From Geomonas silvestris (GTDB taxonomy: Bacteria > Desulfobacterota > Desulfuromonadia > Geobacterales > Geobacteraceae), in the NCBI RefSeq assembly GCF_014193515.1, contig NZ_BLXX01000007.1, forward strand, positions 1 to 64,000: a stretch of DNA of 64,000 nt, read 5' to 3'. The notes under the pieces are model-generated. The model was given only the letters and a program-made list of their open reading frames with translations. It was not told the origin of the DNA and did not search any database. Below, one piece after another: positions 7,530 to 16,176 of the stretch. The position numbers and the translations under genes were made by a program. Numbering within the stretch: the stretch's first letter is position 1; each line of letters begins with the position of its first letter.

Positions 7530-10484
7530 TTAGCTGCCGGCGGGCTCCCCTTCGGCCGCGGAAGGCTCATCCTCTTCGGCGGTGTACCCGAAATAGATCT
7601 GCCTGTGCAGTTCCTCACTCCAGTTCGGGTTTTCCTTTTCCTTGCCGTTCACCGGCGTCTGTGCCTCTTCCCACTCCAGTAGGTCAGCGAGCTCCCGGCC
7701 GATGTCCCTCACGGTCAGGGTCTGGCTCTCCTTTTGATAGTCGTAAACGTACCAGCTGCGCGCCGGTTTGGTGCCGACCAGGCGGCCGAGCGCAAACGAC
7801 TGGGAAATTCTGTTCTCCCCGTAATGGTAGAGAGCTGCCTTCTGCCGTAAGCGAACCATCAAGGTGCCGGTCTCGGGGCTCAGACCGAGCTTGCGGTGAT
7901 TTTCGGCGAAGAAAAAACAGCACGACGAGTTGGAATAGGTTATGCGGTTTTCGTAGTCGGCAATGTTGGCCCTCTTCAAAATCGCGCGGTCGAAGTAGTA
8001 GAAATGCCCGTTAGCCGCGTCGATTTCCCAGACGTCGCGCGGCGGCATGTCGAGACTGTAGTCCGAGGTGAGGTTCTTGAAGCAGAACTTCATGATGTCA
8101 TCGCACCCGATGATGAATTTGTCGGGGTAGCTGGAAATCCGCAGCACCTCGGGGCGCAGCCTGCTGCCGACCTGCAAGTTGACCGCCTGGCATTTGTTCC
8201 CAATCTTCCTGCGGACCACCCTCCCCGGCTGGGTTTCTTTCGCGTCCCAGATGACGACATAGTAGTCGGAGGCCCGCTCGGAGGAAAAATAAACGGACAC
8301 GGGAACGTCGTCTCCGGTTTGACTGAACTCCCTGATGTCGACACAGGCGGTGAAGACGCATTCCTCGTCGTTGAGCACCGCCCGCCACTTGTGCAGCGGG
8401 TCCTCCGTGCTGCTGAAGAGGAAGGTATCGTCGGCCGGAAGAGCATCGAGAAGGTACACTCCCTTCAGATGCGGCGAGACGAACCTCCCCGCCTGGCGCT
8501 TGTTGACATCCAAGACCACCAGGGCATCCTCGCCATCCTGCCACACGATATGGCGGTCGGTGGAGCCGATCCACTGCAAGGGTGCCTCGCCGAAAAGGTC
8601 CGGGGGGAGCGTGCCGGAGAACTCCAAGCGCAGGGGGGTGCGTTCGATGGCCAGGTCTGCGGCAACTTCGGCAGCGCACCTTTTAAAATCCTCATCACGA
8701 CCGGGGAGCATGTTTCTCACCAGGTCGGCCCGGTCGTGCACCCCCGACCTGACGAAGTAACGGTAGGCCTCGAAAACATCCTCGTCGGAGTGGGTGGGGG
8801 TCAACTCCGCGATCCGCGCCTCCAGTTTCCGGCCGATCTCGGCCCTTTCCTCCAAGGGAAGGTGGAGCATCGCCTTGCGGGCCGTGTTGGAAAAAGCCTG
8901 GACCTGGCCCAGGGTGGTACCCTCCCGCCCCGCTGCGGCGAGTATCCCCTCGATCTCCTCCCGTGCCCTCCCCTGTTCCCAGACGAGAGCCGCGTCGTAG
9001 ACCTCCTGGAACTCCCGGTACTTTTCGAAGTAGTGCCTCACCCGTTCCAAGATGTCCAGGCACCCTGCCGGTTCTCCCGCCTGGCAGGAGCCGAGGGCAG
9101 CAACCAGGTCGAGCCAGGCCTGGCGCGCGCTTTTATCGGGAAGCCTCTCCAGCCTGCGGTTTCCCAGCAAAAAGGCAAGGTAGGGAGAGAGGGAGCAGGC
9201 CTCGCGGCAGTCTTCCCGCAGCTCCGCCTGTTCGTTAAGCCACCAGACGATGTCGAACGCCTCCGGCCAGCAACCCTCGACAACCAGGACGCGCAAGCGC
9301 TCGAGGCGCGTTTGCGCCCAGGCCTTTTTCTGTTTCCCCCTCTCCTGCGCGACCAGGGCGGCGAGCGGTACCTCGTTGGCGCGGTCCCGGGCCAGGAGTT
9401 TCTCCAGAAGCTCCAGCCGCGCCTCGCACCCTGCGGTCTGCGCGAGACGCTCCCACAGGAGGGCGATCTCGGCGGCTTCCCGGTCGGCCGAGATCGCCGC
9501 CACGACCTCGCGCGCCCGCGGGTTGCCCGGGAAAAGGTGCAGCACCTCCCGCGCCAGGGCCTCGGCCCCGGCCAGATCTGCGCCCTGCAGCGCGGCGCAG
9601 GCCGCATCGAGGAGCGGGGCGACCTGCACCTGCAAGGCGGCTTCCACCTCCTGCTTCAACCCCTCCAGCCCCCCGGCGAACCCTTCGGTCTCCTCCGCGG
9701 TCTGCAGCAGCTTGAGGGCCAGGGCCAGGTTCCCGTCCTTGTGGGCGATGTCGGCATAGGCCACCAGGGCTTCCTTGTCCAGCTCCTTGCGCTGCAGGCC
9801 GTCGAAAATAGCCCGCGCCTCGGCAAAGGCGCCGCATAGGTGGTAGGCCCGGGCCGAAAGGACGCGCAGCCTGGGGTCGCGCAGGAACTGGTGCTGCTGG
9901 GCCAGAACCAGGTCGACAGCCTGCTGGTACCCCCCCATCTCCTCGATCAGGGCCCGAACCGCCCTCTCCACGGTCGGGACATCGTCCCGGTCCGTAATGC
10001 GGATGCTGCACAGGACCTCCTCCGCAGCCGCGAAATCGTACCCGGCGAGAAACTCCTGCGCACGCCTCAAAAGCTCCCGCGGGGTCCCGGCGGGCTCGGG
10101 GGCTTCCTTGTTCGCCTTGCGCGCTTTTTTCGGCGCTACCTGGGCGACAGGTTCGGCTTCGCTCAGGGCCTGGTCGAGGGCCTTTCTGGAAAGAGCGGCC
10201 AGCGGGGTGTGGCAGGCGTCGATGGATGGCAGGGCGGCGTGCTTGATGAGAACGATCTCGGAGTTGAGGGGATGGGGAACGAGCCGGAAGGTCTCTCCGT
10301 AGTGTTCCAGCAGCAGGTTCTGCAGTCTCGATTTGATCTCGTACCCCTTCAGGCGCTGGGTTTCGGAGAGGCAGACCGTGGTCGGGTTCACCTTCTTGAT
10401 CAGGGAGATGAGTTCGAGCGAAGAGGGAATGACGGCGGAGTCCAGCGTCTTCAGGGCGTCCTGCACGGCGGCATGCCAGCTCAT
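7530..10484 (-). CDS. Large TPR-like protein of unknown function, 984 aa
   Basis: Cytoplasmic-looking (no signal peptide or transmembrane run). The first 120 residues form a separate domain, followed by a basic linker (A-P-K-K-A-R-K-A-N-K). About 150-420 is alanine/leucine-rich helix pairs with TPR-like spacing (A-R-A-Y-H-L-C-G-A-F-A-E-A-R and similar). The last roughly 350 residues are beta-rich with repeated W/D patterns (I-V-W-Q-D-G-E-D-A-L-V-V-L-D, Y-Y-V-V-I-W-D), suggesting a beta-propeller-like fold. The tail is acidic. Start placed at ATG 10484 behind AAAAGGAGATG, 21 codons inside the longest frame. No enzymatic motif seen; a scaffold role is only a guess. Confidence 0.65.
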   Translation of the reverse strand: MSWHAAVQDALKTLDSAVIPSSLELISLIKKVNPTTVCLSETQRLKGYEIKSRLQNLLLEHYGETFRLVPHPLNSEIVLIKHAALPSIDACHTPLAALSRKALDQALSEAEPVAQVAPKKARKANKEAPEPAGTPRELLRRAQEFLAGYDFAAAEEVLCSIRITDRDDVPTVERAVRALIEEMGGYQQAVDLVLAQQHQFLRDPRLRVLSARAYHLCGAFAEARAIFDGLQRKELDKEALVAYADIAHKDGNLALALKLLQTAEETEGFAGGLEGLKQEVEAALQVQVAPLLDAACAALQGADLAGAEALAREVLHLFPGNPRAREVVAAISADREAAEIALLWERLAQTAGCEARLELLEKLLARDRANEVPLAALVAQERGKQKKAWAQTRLERLRVLVVEGCWPEAFDIVWWLNEQAELREDCREACSLSPYLAFLLGNRRLERLPDKSARQAWLDLVAALGSCQAGEPAGCLDILERVRHYFEKYREFQEVYDAALVWEQGRAREEIEGILAAAGREGTTLGQVQAFSNTARKAMLHLPLEERAEIGRKLEARIAELTPTHSDEDVFEAYRYFVRSGVHDRADLVRNMLPGRDEDFKRCAAEVAADLAIERTPLRLEFSGTLPPDLFGEAPLQWIGSTDRHIVWQDGEDALVVLDVNKRQAGRFVSPHLKGVYLLDALPADDTFLFSSTEDPLHKWRAVLNDEECVFTACVDIREFSQTGDDVPVSVYFSSERASDYYVVIWDAKETQPGRVVRRKIGNKCQAVNLQVGSRLRPEVLRISSYPDKFIIGCDDIMKFCFKNLTSDYSLDMPPRDVWEIDAANGHFYYFDRAILKRANIADYENRITYSNSSCCFFFAENHRKLGLSPETGTLMVRLRQKAALYHYGENRISQSFALGRLVGTKPARSWYVYDYQKESQTLTVRDIGRELADLLEWEEAQTPVNGKEKENPNWSEELHRQIYFGYTAEEDEPSAAEGEPAGS

Positions 10485-10837
10485 AGCGCATCTCCTTTTG
10501 GTCGCACGTAAATTTGAGAATTTTAATATTATAACAGGCGCTGTCAAAGGGGAAAGGTTCGAAACGGGAGGGGCGCTCCGTCAGGGGCGGGATGCCGCGG
10601 CATTTTCGGGCCAAACGGGAAAGAGCGCCGCGTTGCGGGGAAACCCGGTGTTCCCGCAGCGCTCCATCCCGATAACCTGCTGGTTTACCCGGTAAATGCC
10701 GGAGGAACCGACCTTCACGGGGAGGTCTGAGACCGGCAAAAGTGCCGGATGTAGGATCTGCCGTTGCGGTGACGGGGGTCACCAACGGTTCGCTCTTCCC
10801 TGTGCTACCGTCCTTGCAACGAAACGAAAACGGAATA

Positions 10838-10917
10838 GCGATAGACGACAATACTAAAACTTCCGCGAGGGAGTGACGGAAAGCCTAAGGGTCTCACCGA
10901 GACAGCCGGGTCGCCGA
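10838..10917 (+). promoter_or_regulatory. GEMM-family riboswitch (cyclic di-GMP or 3',3'-cGAMP type), candidate
   Basis: Conserved GEMM parts occur in order: ACTTCC-GCGA-GGGAGT hairpin with a GNRA tetraloop (10859-10874), the core GACGGAAAGCC (10875-10885), a GTCTC/GAGAC second stem (10891-10903), then AGCCGGGTCGCCGA (10904-10917), matching the usual AGCCGGGTTGCCGA end. The outer stem can form between CGAC 10846-10849 and GTCG 10910-10913, though the canonical 5' GGCAAAC is weak. GEMM riboswitches are common in Geobacter, where many bind 3',3'-cGAMP. The downstream terminator shares the CCGGG of the aptamer, suggesting ligand binding switches the gene on. Confidence 0.65.
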
Positions 10918-10955
10918 AATATCACAGCATGCTGATATGAGGCCCCGGTTTTTTT
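10906..10955 (+). terminator. Riboswitch-controlled intrinsic terminator
   Basis: CCGGG (10906-10910, also part of the aptamer 3' side) can pair with CCCGG (10944-10948). An ATATCA/TGATAT stem lies between, and seven T residues follow at 10949-10955. Formation of the aptamer outer stem would block this pairing, which is the geometry of a transcriptional ON switch. Confidence 0.6.
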
Positions 10956-11128
10956 GCGTCCGGAGTCGGGACCACGGGCTCATCAGCACCAGGCAAAGGA
11001 GAGTCAATGAGGGGGAAGGAACCGGAAAACTCGACCGGCTGGCAGCGCAAAAGCCTAAGAGGTGAGCACCGTCCTGCACCGGCCCGACGACCGCAACCGT
11101 CACAGAAACAAGGAGGCTACATACGTTT

Positions 11129-12910
11129 ATGATGAACACCGGCTACTCGAAACGAACCAACCTGCCCGCCCGGATCGCGTTTTGCGCGCTCATCCTGGCA
11201 ACGCTTGTAACGGCGCAACTGTTGCCGACCGCCACCGCCCACGCAGCACAGGCGACCATGTCCTGGAGCGCTCCGACGACCTACTCCGACGGCAGCACCC
11301 TTTCCGGTCTGAAGGGGTACAAGCTCTACACCGGCACGACCCGCGGGAGCTACTCGAACCCTGTGGACGTCGGCAACACCAATTCCTACACCATGACCGG
11401 GCTTGGCGACGGCACCACCTACTACTTCGCCGTCACCGCCTACGACAACCTGGGTAACTCGAGCGGGTACTCCAACGAGGTGAGCTACAGCACCCCCGCA
11501 ACCGGCGGCACCGGGAGCACAACCGGCGGCGGGACCGCTTCCGCCTACACCGTGACCGCCTCGGCAGGTAGCGGCGGCAGCATCACCCCCGCCGGGGCAA
11601 CCGTGGTCTCCAGCGGCGCCACCCAGGCCTACACCGTCACCCCGGCAACCGGCTACTACGTAGCGAGCGTCACCGTCGACGGCAGCCAGGTCGCCTCGAA
11701 CATCGCGGGGGGAGCCGGGTACAGCTACAGCTTCACGAACGTGAGCGCCTCGCACACCATCGCGGCCAGCTTCGCGGTCCGCTCCTACCACATCGTGGCA
11801 AGCGCGGGCGCCAACGGTACGGTATCCCCCGGCGACAGCTGGGCCCAGTACAACACGGCGCAGACGATCAGCATCACCCCGGCCAGCGGTTACCAGGTGG
11901 CCAACGTCACGGTGGACGGCAAGTCCGTAGGCGCCGTCACCTCCTACACCTTCAACAACCTGAACGCCGACCATACCGTCGCCGCCACCTTCGGCAACGC
12001 AGGCTATACCATCACGGCCTCGGCCGGGGCAAACGGTTCCATCACCCCCGCGGGTACCGCTACCGTCAGTTCGGGGAGCACCCCGACCTACACCGTCACC
12101 CCCGCCACCGGTTACTACGTGGCAAGCGTCACGGTAGACGGCACGGCGGTGGTTTCCAACATCCCCGGCGGTGCGGGGTACAGCTACACCTTCACCGGCG
12201 TGACGGCGCCCCACACCATCGCCGCCAGCTTCGCGGTGCGGTCGTACCACGTGGTGGCAAGTGCGGGGACCGGCGGCTCGGTCACCCCGGGCGACAGCTG
12301 GGTCGCCTATAACACCGCGCAGACCATCGCCATCACCCCGGCAAGCGGCTACCAGGTAAGCGACGTGACCGTGGACGGCAAGTCGCTGGGCGCCGTCACC
12401 TCCTACACCTTCAACAACCTGGCCGCCGACCATACCGTCGCCGCGACCTTCGCCGCCGGCTACACCATCGCCGCCTCCGCAGGGGCCAACGGCAGCATCA
12501 CCCCGGCCGGGACCAGCGCGGTCACCGGCGGCGGGAGCAAGTCGTACACCATCACCCCGAGCACCGGCTACTACATAAAGAGCGTGGTGGTCGACGGCGC
12601 GACCGTGGCCTCCAGCGTCGCCGGCGGTGCGCCCTACAGCTACACCTTCAGTAACCTGAGCGGCAACCACACCATCTCGGCCAGCTTCGACGTGCGCTAC
12701 TACAACATCCAGACCACCGCGGGGAGCGGCGGGAACATCAGCGCGGGGAACTGGGCACTCTTCAACACCTCGCCGGTGATCACCATAACCCCGGCAAGCG
12801 GCAAGAAGATCGCCTCCGTCACGGTGGACGGCGTCTCCGTCGGCGCCCTCTCCAGCTACACCTTTACCAACGTGAGCGCCGACCACAGCATTTCGGCAAC
12901 CTTCATGTAA
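11129..12910 (+). CDS. Secreted fibronectin type III protein with six InlB-B-like repeats
   Basis: 593 residues. A Sec signal peptide (about 1-39, ending A-H-A) is followed by one fibronectin type III domain (about 42-128, ending Y-S-N-E-V-S-Y-S-T-P), a Gly/Thr linker, then six repeats of about 70-80 residues starting Y-T-V-T-A-S-A-G-S-G-G-S-I-T-P and closing H-T-I-A-A-S-F. The repeats alternate two types: A with an extra S-N-I-A-G-G-A-G-Y insert, B with P-G-D-S-W and G-A-V-T-S-Y-T-F, so the array is three AB pairs. They resemble the divergent InlB B-repeat family found in surface adhesins. No membrane or LPXTG anchor. ATG 11129 is followed by a second ATG; AAGGAGG lies 12-14 bases upstream. 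The leader carries the riboswitch. Confidence 0.85.
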   Translation: MMNTGYSKRTNLPARIAFCALILATLVTAQLLPTATAHAAQATMSWSAPTTYSDGSTLSGLKGYKLYTGTTRGSYSNPVDVGNTNSYTMTGLGDGTTYYFAVTAYDNLGNSSGYSNEVSYSTPATGGTGSTTGGGTASAYTVTASAGSGGSITPAGATVVSSGATQAYTVTPATGYYVASVTVDGSQVASNIAGGAGYSYSFTNVSASHTIAASFAVRSYHIVASAGANGTVSPGDSWAQYNTAQTISITPASGYQVANVTVDGKSVGAVTSYTFNNLNADHTVAATFGNAGYTITASAGANGSITPAGTATVSSGSTPTYTVTPATGYYVASVTVDGTAVVSNIPGGAGYSYTFTGVTAPHTIAASFAVRSYHVVASAGTGGSVTPGDSWVAYNTAQTIAITPASGYQVSDVTVDGKSLGAVTSYTFNNLAADHTVAATFAAGYTIAASAGANGSITPAGTSAVTGGGSKSYTITPSTGYYIKSVVVDGATVASSVAGGAPYSYTFSNLSGNHTISASFDVRYYNIQTTAGSGGNISAGNWALFNTSPVITITPASGKKIASVTVDGVSVGALSSYTFTNVSADHSISATFM

Positions 12911-13009
12911 GCGCCCCCTCCGGGCCGCCAGGCGGCCGGAAGAGGCCCACGGCGCGGCTAACGAAGGCCGCGCACCGGGAAGCGGGCGGCGCGTCCGCCC
13001 GAGCAAGAA

Positions 13010-13044
13010 GCCGGCATCCGGGACGACCGTGTCCCGATGCCGGC
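13010..13044 (+). other. Strong intercistronic hairpin
   Basis: GCCGGCATC-c-GGGAC pairs with GTCCC-GATGCCGGC around a 6-base loop (14 bp with one bulge). No T-run follows, so it is more likely an mRNA stability, processing or attenuation structure between the two secreted-protein genes than a standard terminator. Confidence 0.5.
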
Positions 13045-13109
13045 CCCGCTCAGGCTTGCGTTCGGCGCACCGAGCACACCACGTACACCAATCGAAACAG
13101 GAGATACTG

Positions 13110-14714
13110 ATGTCTTTTAAGAAACCGACCCAGTTGCGACGCATCACCATACTGAGCGCGCTGGCAGCTCTTTTGATGTGCTCCTCGAGCTGGGCTGCCA
13201 CCTACTACGTCGACCCCAACGGCAACGACACCTCGGGCAACGGCAGTTCGACCTCCCCCTGGAAGACCCTGTCCACCGCCTGCTCCAAAGTGACCAGCTC
13301 CGGCAACACCATTTACCTGAACGCCGGCACCTATAGCGACAACAACCGCTGCAACCTCGCCCTGGGGGTCAACATCCAGGGCGCCGGCAAGGGCTCGGTG
13401 CTCATCAAGACCGCCTACAACGGCGGCTGGGGCACCGGCTACATCTTCCGCCAGACCTCGCCGAGCGCGCCGATGGTGCACGGCAACAACGAGATCAGCG
13501 GTTTCACCCTGGACGGCAGCGGCAAGACGCTCTCGGCCGGCATCTTCATCCGCGGCACCGACCAGATCAACATCCACGACGTCAAGTTCCAGTCGATCAA
13601 GAGCAACGCCATCTGGCTCGAGGGGTACTACGACTGGTCCAACAACACCATGGTCGAGCCGCCGGCCTACGGCCTCAACGACATCATCCACGACGTGGAG
13701 ACCAACGACACCACCACCGACGCGAACAACGGCCCGGGCGAGCGGATGGGCGCCATCAACATCGGCGGCATGGCCAACGCCCAGCTCTACAACCTGACCA
13801 TCAACGAGAACCTCCCCAACAGGGGTACCGGCGTGAAGTCCGTCCCGGGGTGGCTGAAGAACTTCAAGGCCTACAACTGGACGGTCAAGACCGACGTCAC
13901 CGACACCAACGCCTTCGTCTTCGAGATGTACAACTTCCTGGGCGATTCCGAGATCTACGCCTCGACCTACTACCACACCCTGTCGCTCAACGGCGGGCCG
14001 CAGAGCCTCTCCTCGGGGAGCACCTGGAACCTGAAGATCCACGACACGGTGACCGACCTGACCAACGTGAACCTGCCGGGGGTGGTGGGGCACGAGTTGT
14101 CGCACAACTACCTGGATTTCTACAACAACTACATGGCGGGGATTCAGGGGCGTGCGGCCGGCCTCTGGAGCACCAACTACACCACCGGCTCCGGGGTAAC
14201 GCACTGGAGGTTCCGCAACAACGTGGTCTACAACTGCGGTGACGGCCTGCACATCGTGCGCGGCAACAACTCGTACGTGGAGATCTACAACAACGTCTTC
14301 GATACCATCACGGCCAAACCGTGGGGCGGCAGCGGCATCGACGGCTCGGCCTTCTCCGGCTCGCTCTCGGGGACCAAGATCCAGAACAACCTGATCATGA
14401 ACACGGCGGCTGCGCCGATCAGCATCGGCGGCTCCATGAGCAGCACCCTGGTGGACCACAACTGGTTCTACAACACCGGCAACGGCAACACCGTCGCCAA
14501 CTCGAGCTCCAGCACCACCCAGACCAACAACACCAAGGGGGTGGCCCCGCAGTTCTCGTCTTCCGGCGTCCGGCCGGACCCCTACTACCGCAGCACGAGC
14601 GGGAACCTGGTCGACGCCGGCGTCAACGTGGGGCTCCCCTACTCCGGCCAGGCACCGGACATCGGCGCCTTCGAAGGAAAGCGCCTCTCCGCCCCGGTCC
14701 TGAGCCTTAACTAG
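13110..14714 (+). CDS. Secreted right-handed beta-helix protein
   Basis: 534 residues with a Sec signal peptide (about 1-29, ending S-S-W-A). The mature N-terminus T-Y-Y-V-D-P-N-G-N-D-T-S-G-N-G then S-P-W-K-T-L is the DUF1565-type entry to a parallel beta-helix. The body is rich in N/G turns with repeated N-N-x-V-Y-N and I-Y-N-N-V-F units, typical of pectate-lyase-like surface proteins. It ends in P-D-I-G-A-F-E, the usual closing motif. Whether it cleaves polysaccharide cannot be judged. ATG 13110 follows CAGGAGATACTG. Its position behind the repeat protein and facing glycan genes suggests a cell-surface or exopolysaccharide role. Confidence 0.82.
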   Translation: MSFKKPTQLRRITILSALAALLMCSSSWAATYYVDPNGNDTSGNGSSTSPWKTLSTACSKVTSSGNTIYLNAGTYSDNNRCNLALGVNIQGAGKGSVLIKTAYNGGWGTGYIFRQTSPSAPMVHGNNEISGFTLDGSGKTLSAGIFIRGTDQINIHDVKFQSIKSNAIWLEGYYDWSNNTMVEPPAYGLNDIIHDVETNDTTTDANNGPGERMGAINIGGMANAQLYNLTINENLPNRGTGVKSVPGWLKNFKAYNWTVKTDVTDTNAFVFEMYNFLGDSEIYASTYYHTLSLNGGPQSLSSGSTWNLKIHDTVTDLTNVNLPGVVGHELSHNYLDFYNNYMAGIQGRAAGLWSTNYTTGSGVTHWRFRNNVVYNCGDGLHIVRGNNSYVEIYNNVFDTITAKPWGGSGIDGSAFSGSLSGTKIQNNLIMNTAAAPISIGGSMSSTLVDHNWFYNTGNGNTVANSSSSTTQTNNTKGVAPQFSSSGVRPDPYYRSTSGNLVDAGVNVGLPYSGQAPDIGAFEGKRLSAPVLSLN

Positions 14715-14753
14715 GCGGGCTCCGGCCGAACCGGCCCCTAACCGCAACAAACG

Positions 14754-14791
14754 AACTCCCCCAGACCTCCGGGTCCGGGGGAGTTTTTTTT
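14754..14791 (+). terminator. Rho-independent terminator after the beta-helix gene
   Basis: AACTCCCCCAGACC pairs with GGTCCGGGGGAGTT (one mismatch) around TCCG, followed directly by a run of T residues. Confidence 0.9.
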
Positions 14792-14924
14792 GGCGGTCGG
14801 CTGCGATGCCGAAAAGATGGAGGAGTGTACTTCGGGGACCTGCCGGGGAGGGAGTTTCGGTTTCTGAAGGTGGCGTGGCGCGCGGGGATTGGGCGGATGC
14901 GTTCCCGGGGGAAGACCGCCCTCT

Positions 14925-16124
14925 TTACTTAAGCGCCGCCTGATATACCTTGCGCAGCGAAGCGGTGAGGTACTCCCAATCGTAGGTTTTCTCCACCAGT
15001 TCGCGCCCCTGCGAGGAGAGCCTCAGCCACTGCGAGCTGTCTTCGATAAGGGAAACCACCTTTGCCGCGAAGGCTTCGGGGGAGTCGGCGATCATGATGT
15101 GTTCCCCGTCCGAGACCTCGAGCCCCTCGCAGCCGACCGAGGTGGATACCACCGGGGTCCCGGTCGACAGCGCCTCGATGATCTTAAGCCTGGTTCCCCC
15201 GCCGGAGCGCAGCGGAATGACCGCGACCAGCGCCTTTTGGTAGTAGGGCCTCAGGTCGTCCACCCGCCCGGTCACGACCACGTCCGGATTGCGGGAGAGT
15301 TCCCGGACCTCCCGGGGAGGGTCGCTCCCCACCACCATAAAGCCCAAGTCCGGCACCTTTTCCTTGATCAGCGGGAAAATTTCCCGGTGGAAGTAGAGGA
15401 CCGCGTCGGCGTTCGGCCCGTAGTCCATGAGCCCGACGAAGATGATGTTCCGCTTTCGGCCGGCAAGCGGGGTACAGGAGAACTTCCGGGCATCGACCCC
15501 GTTGGGGACCACCGAGACGTCGAGCCCCGGGTTCATCAAGCGCAAAAGGATCCGGTCCAGCTCGGACACCACCAGCGACTTGTGGAAGCGCTGGGCGATC
15601 TTCGACTCCCACCTGAGCATCGGGACCCACTCGAAGAGGCACTCCACCTTCCTGACGAGCCGCTTTTCCAGCTGGTAGATCCGGTAGTACTGCAGCGAGG
15701 CGATGTTGTGGAAGGAGAGGACCGTCTTGCAGCTCAGCTCCTTCGAGAGGTATTTCACGTTGTACGCCATGTAGGAGTGCTCGAACTGGATGATGTCGTA
15801 GTTGTCGCGCTCGCAGACCTGCTCGAGCGCCTTTTTGAGCTCGGGGGCCTGGGCGTACTTGAGCATGAAGGGGAGCCCCCTGACGAAGTTGTAGAGCACG
15901 CCGGGGAGCTGCAGGAGGGCCGGGCGCCTGTTGGTGCGCACCGCGTGGACCTTCTTGCAGTAACGCTGCATCTCGGGGACCGCATCGTCGTCGCTGCAAT
16001 CGGTGAGGCTGATCAGGTGGACCTCGTCTTCCCGGGAGAGGTACCTTATGATGTTGAAGATCCGTATCTTCGCGCCGCTGTCGGGCGGGTAGGGAAACGA
16101 GGGGGTCACAATGAGTATCTTCAT
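14925..16124 (-). CDS. Glycosyltransferase family 4 protein
   Basis: About 399 residues with the GT-B layout: an N-terminal half opening I-L-I-V-T-P-S-F-P-Y-P-P-D-S-G and a C-terminal half with V-V-P-N-G-V-D, I-I-F-V-G-L-M-D-Y and the nucleotide-sugar signature G-G-G-T-R-L-K-I-I-E-A-L-S-T-G-T-P-V-V (the E of the EX7E pair). Such retaining enzymes add sugars from nucleotide donors on the cytoplasmic face. ATG 16124 (MKILIV) is preceded by AAAGGAG at good spacing; a TTG six bases upstream is less likely. Third gene of a minus-strand polysaccharide unit with 16177-17097 and 17115-18605. Confidence 0.88.
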   Translation of the reverse strand: MKILIVTPSFPYPPDSGAKIRIFNIIRYLSREDEVHLISLTDCSDDDAVPEMQRYCKKVHAVRTNRRPALLQLPGVLYNFVRGLPFMLKYAQAPELKKALEQVCERDNYDIIQFEHSYMAYNVKYLSKELSCKTVLSFHNIASLQYYRIYQLEKRLVRKVECLFEWVPMLRWESKIAQRFHKSLVVSELDRILLRLMNPGLDVSVVPNGVDARKFSCTPLAGRKRNIIFVGLMDYGPNADAVLYFHREIFPLIKEKVPDLGFMVVGSDPPREVRELSRNPDVVVTGRVDDLRPYYQKALVAVIPLRSGGGTRLKIIEALSTGTPVVSTSVGCEGLEVSDGEHIMIADSPEAFAAKVVSLIEDSSQWLRLSSQGRELVEKTYDWEYLTASLRKVYQAALK

Positions 16125-16176
16125 GCGCAAAGCTCCTTTGGATGAACCTGCCCGGTACCGGCCGGCTGCAGGGGTC

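Larger units (their letters stand above)
10485..11128. other. Long structured leader region upstream of the fibronectin-III protein
   Basis: About 640 bases with no ORF but many hairpins on the plus strand: GACCTTC..GGAGGTC near 10710-10727, CCGGCA..TGCCGG at 10733-10748, a long CCGTT/GGTGAC stem at 10761-10788, then the GEMM-like aptamer and its terminator. After the terminator, a second GCAAAAGCCTAAG core at about 11046-11058 resembles the aptamer core. Confidence 0.5.
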
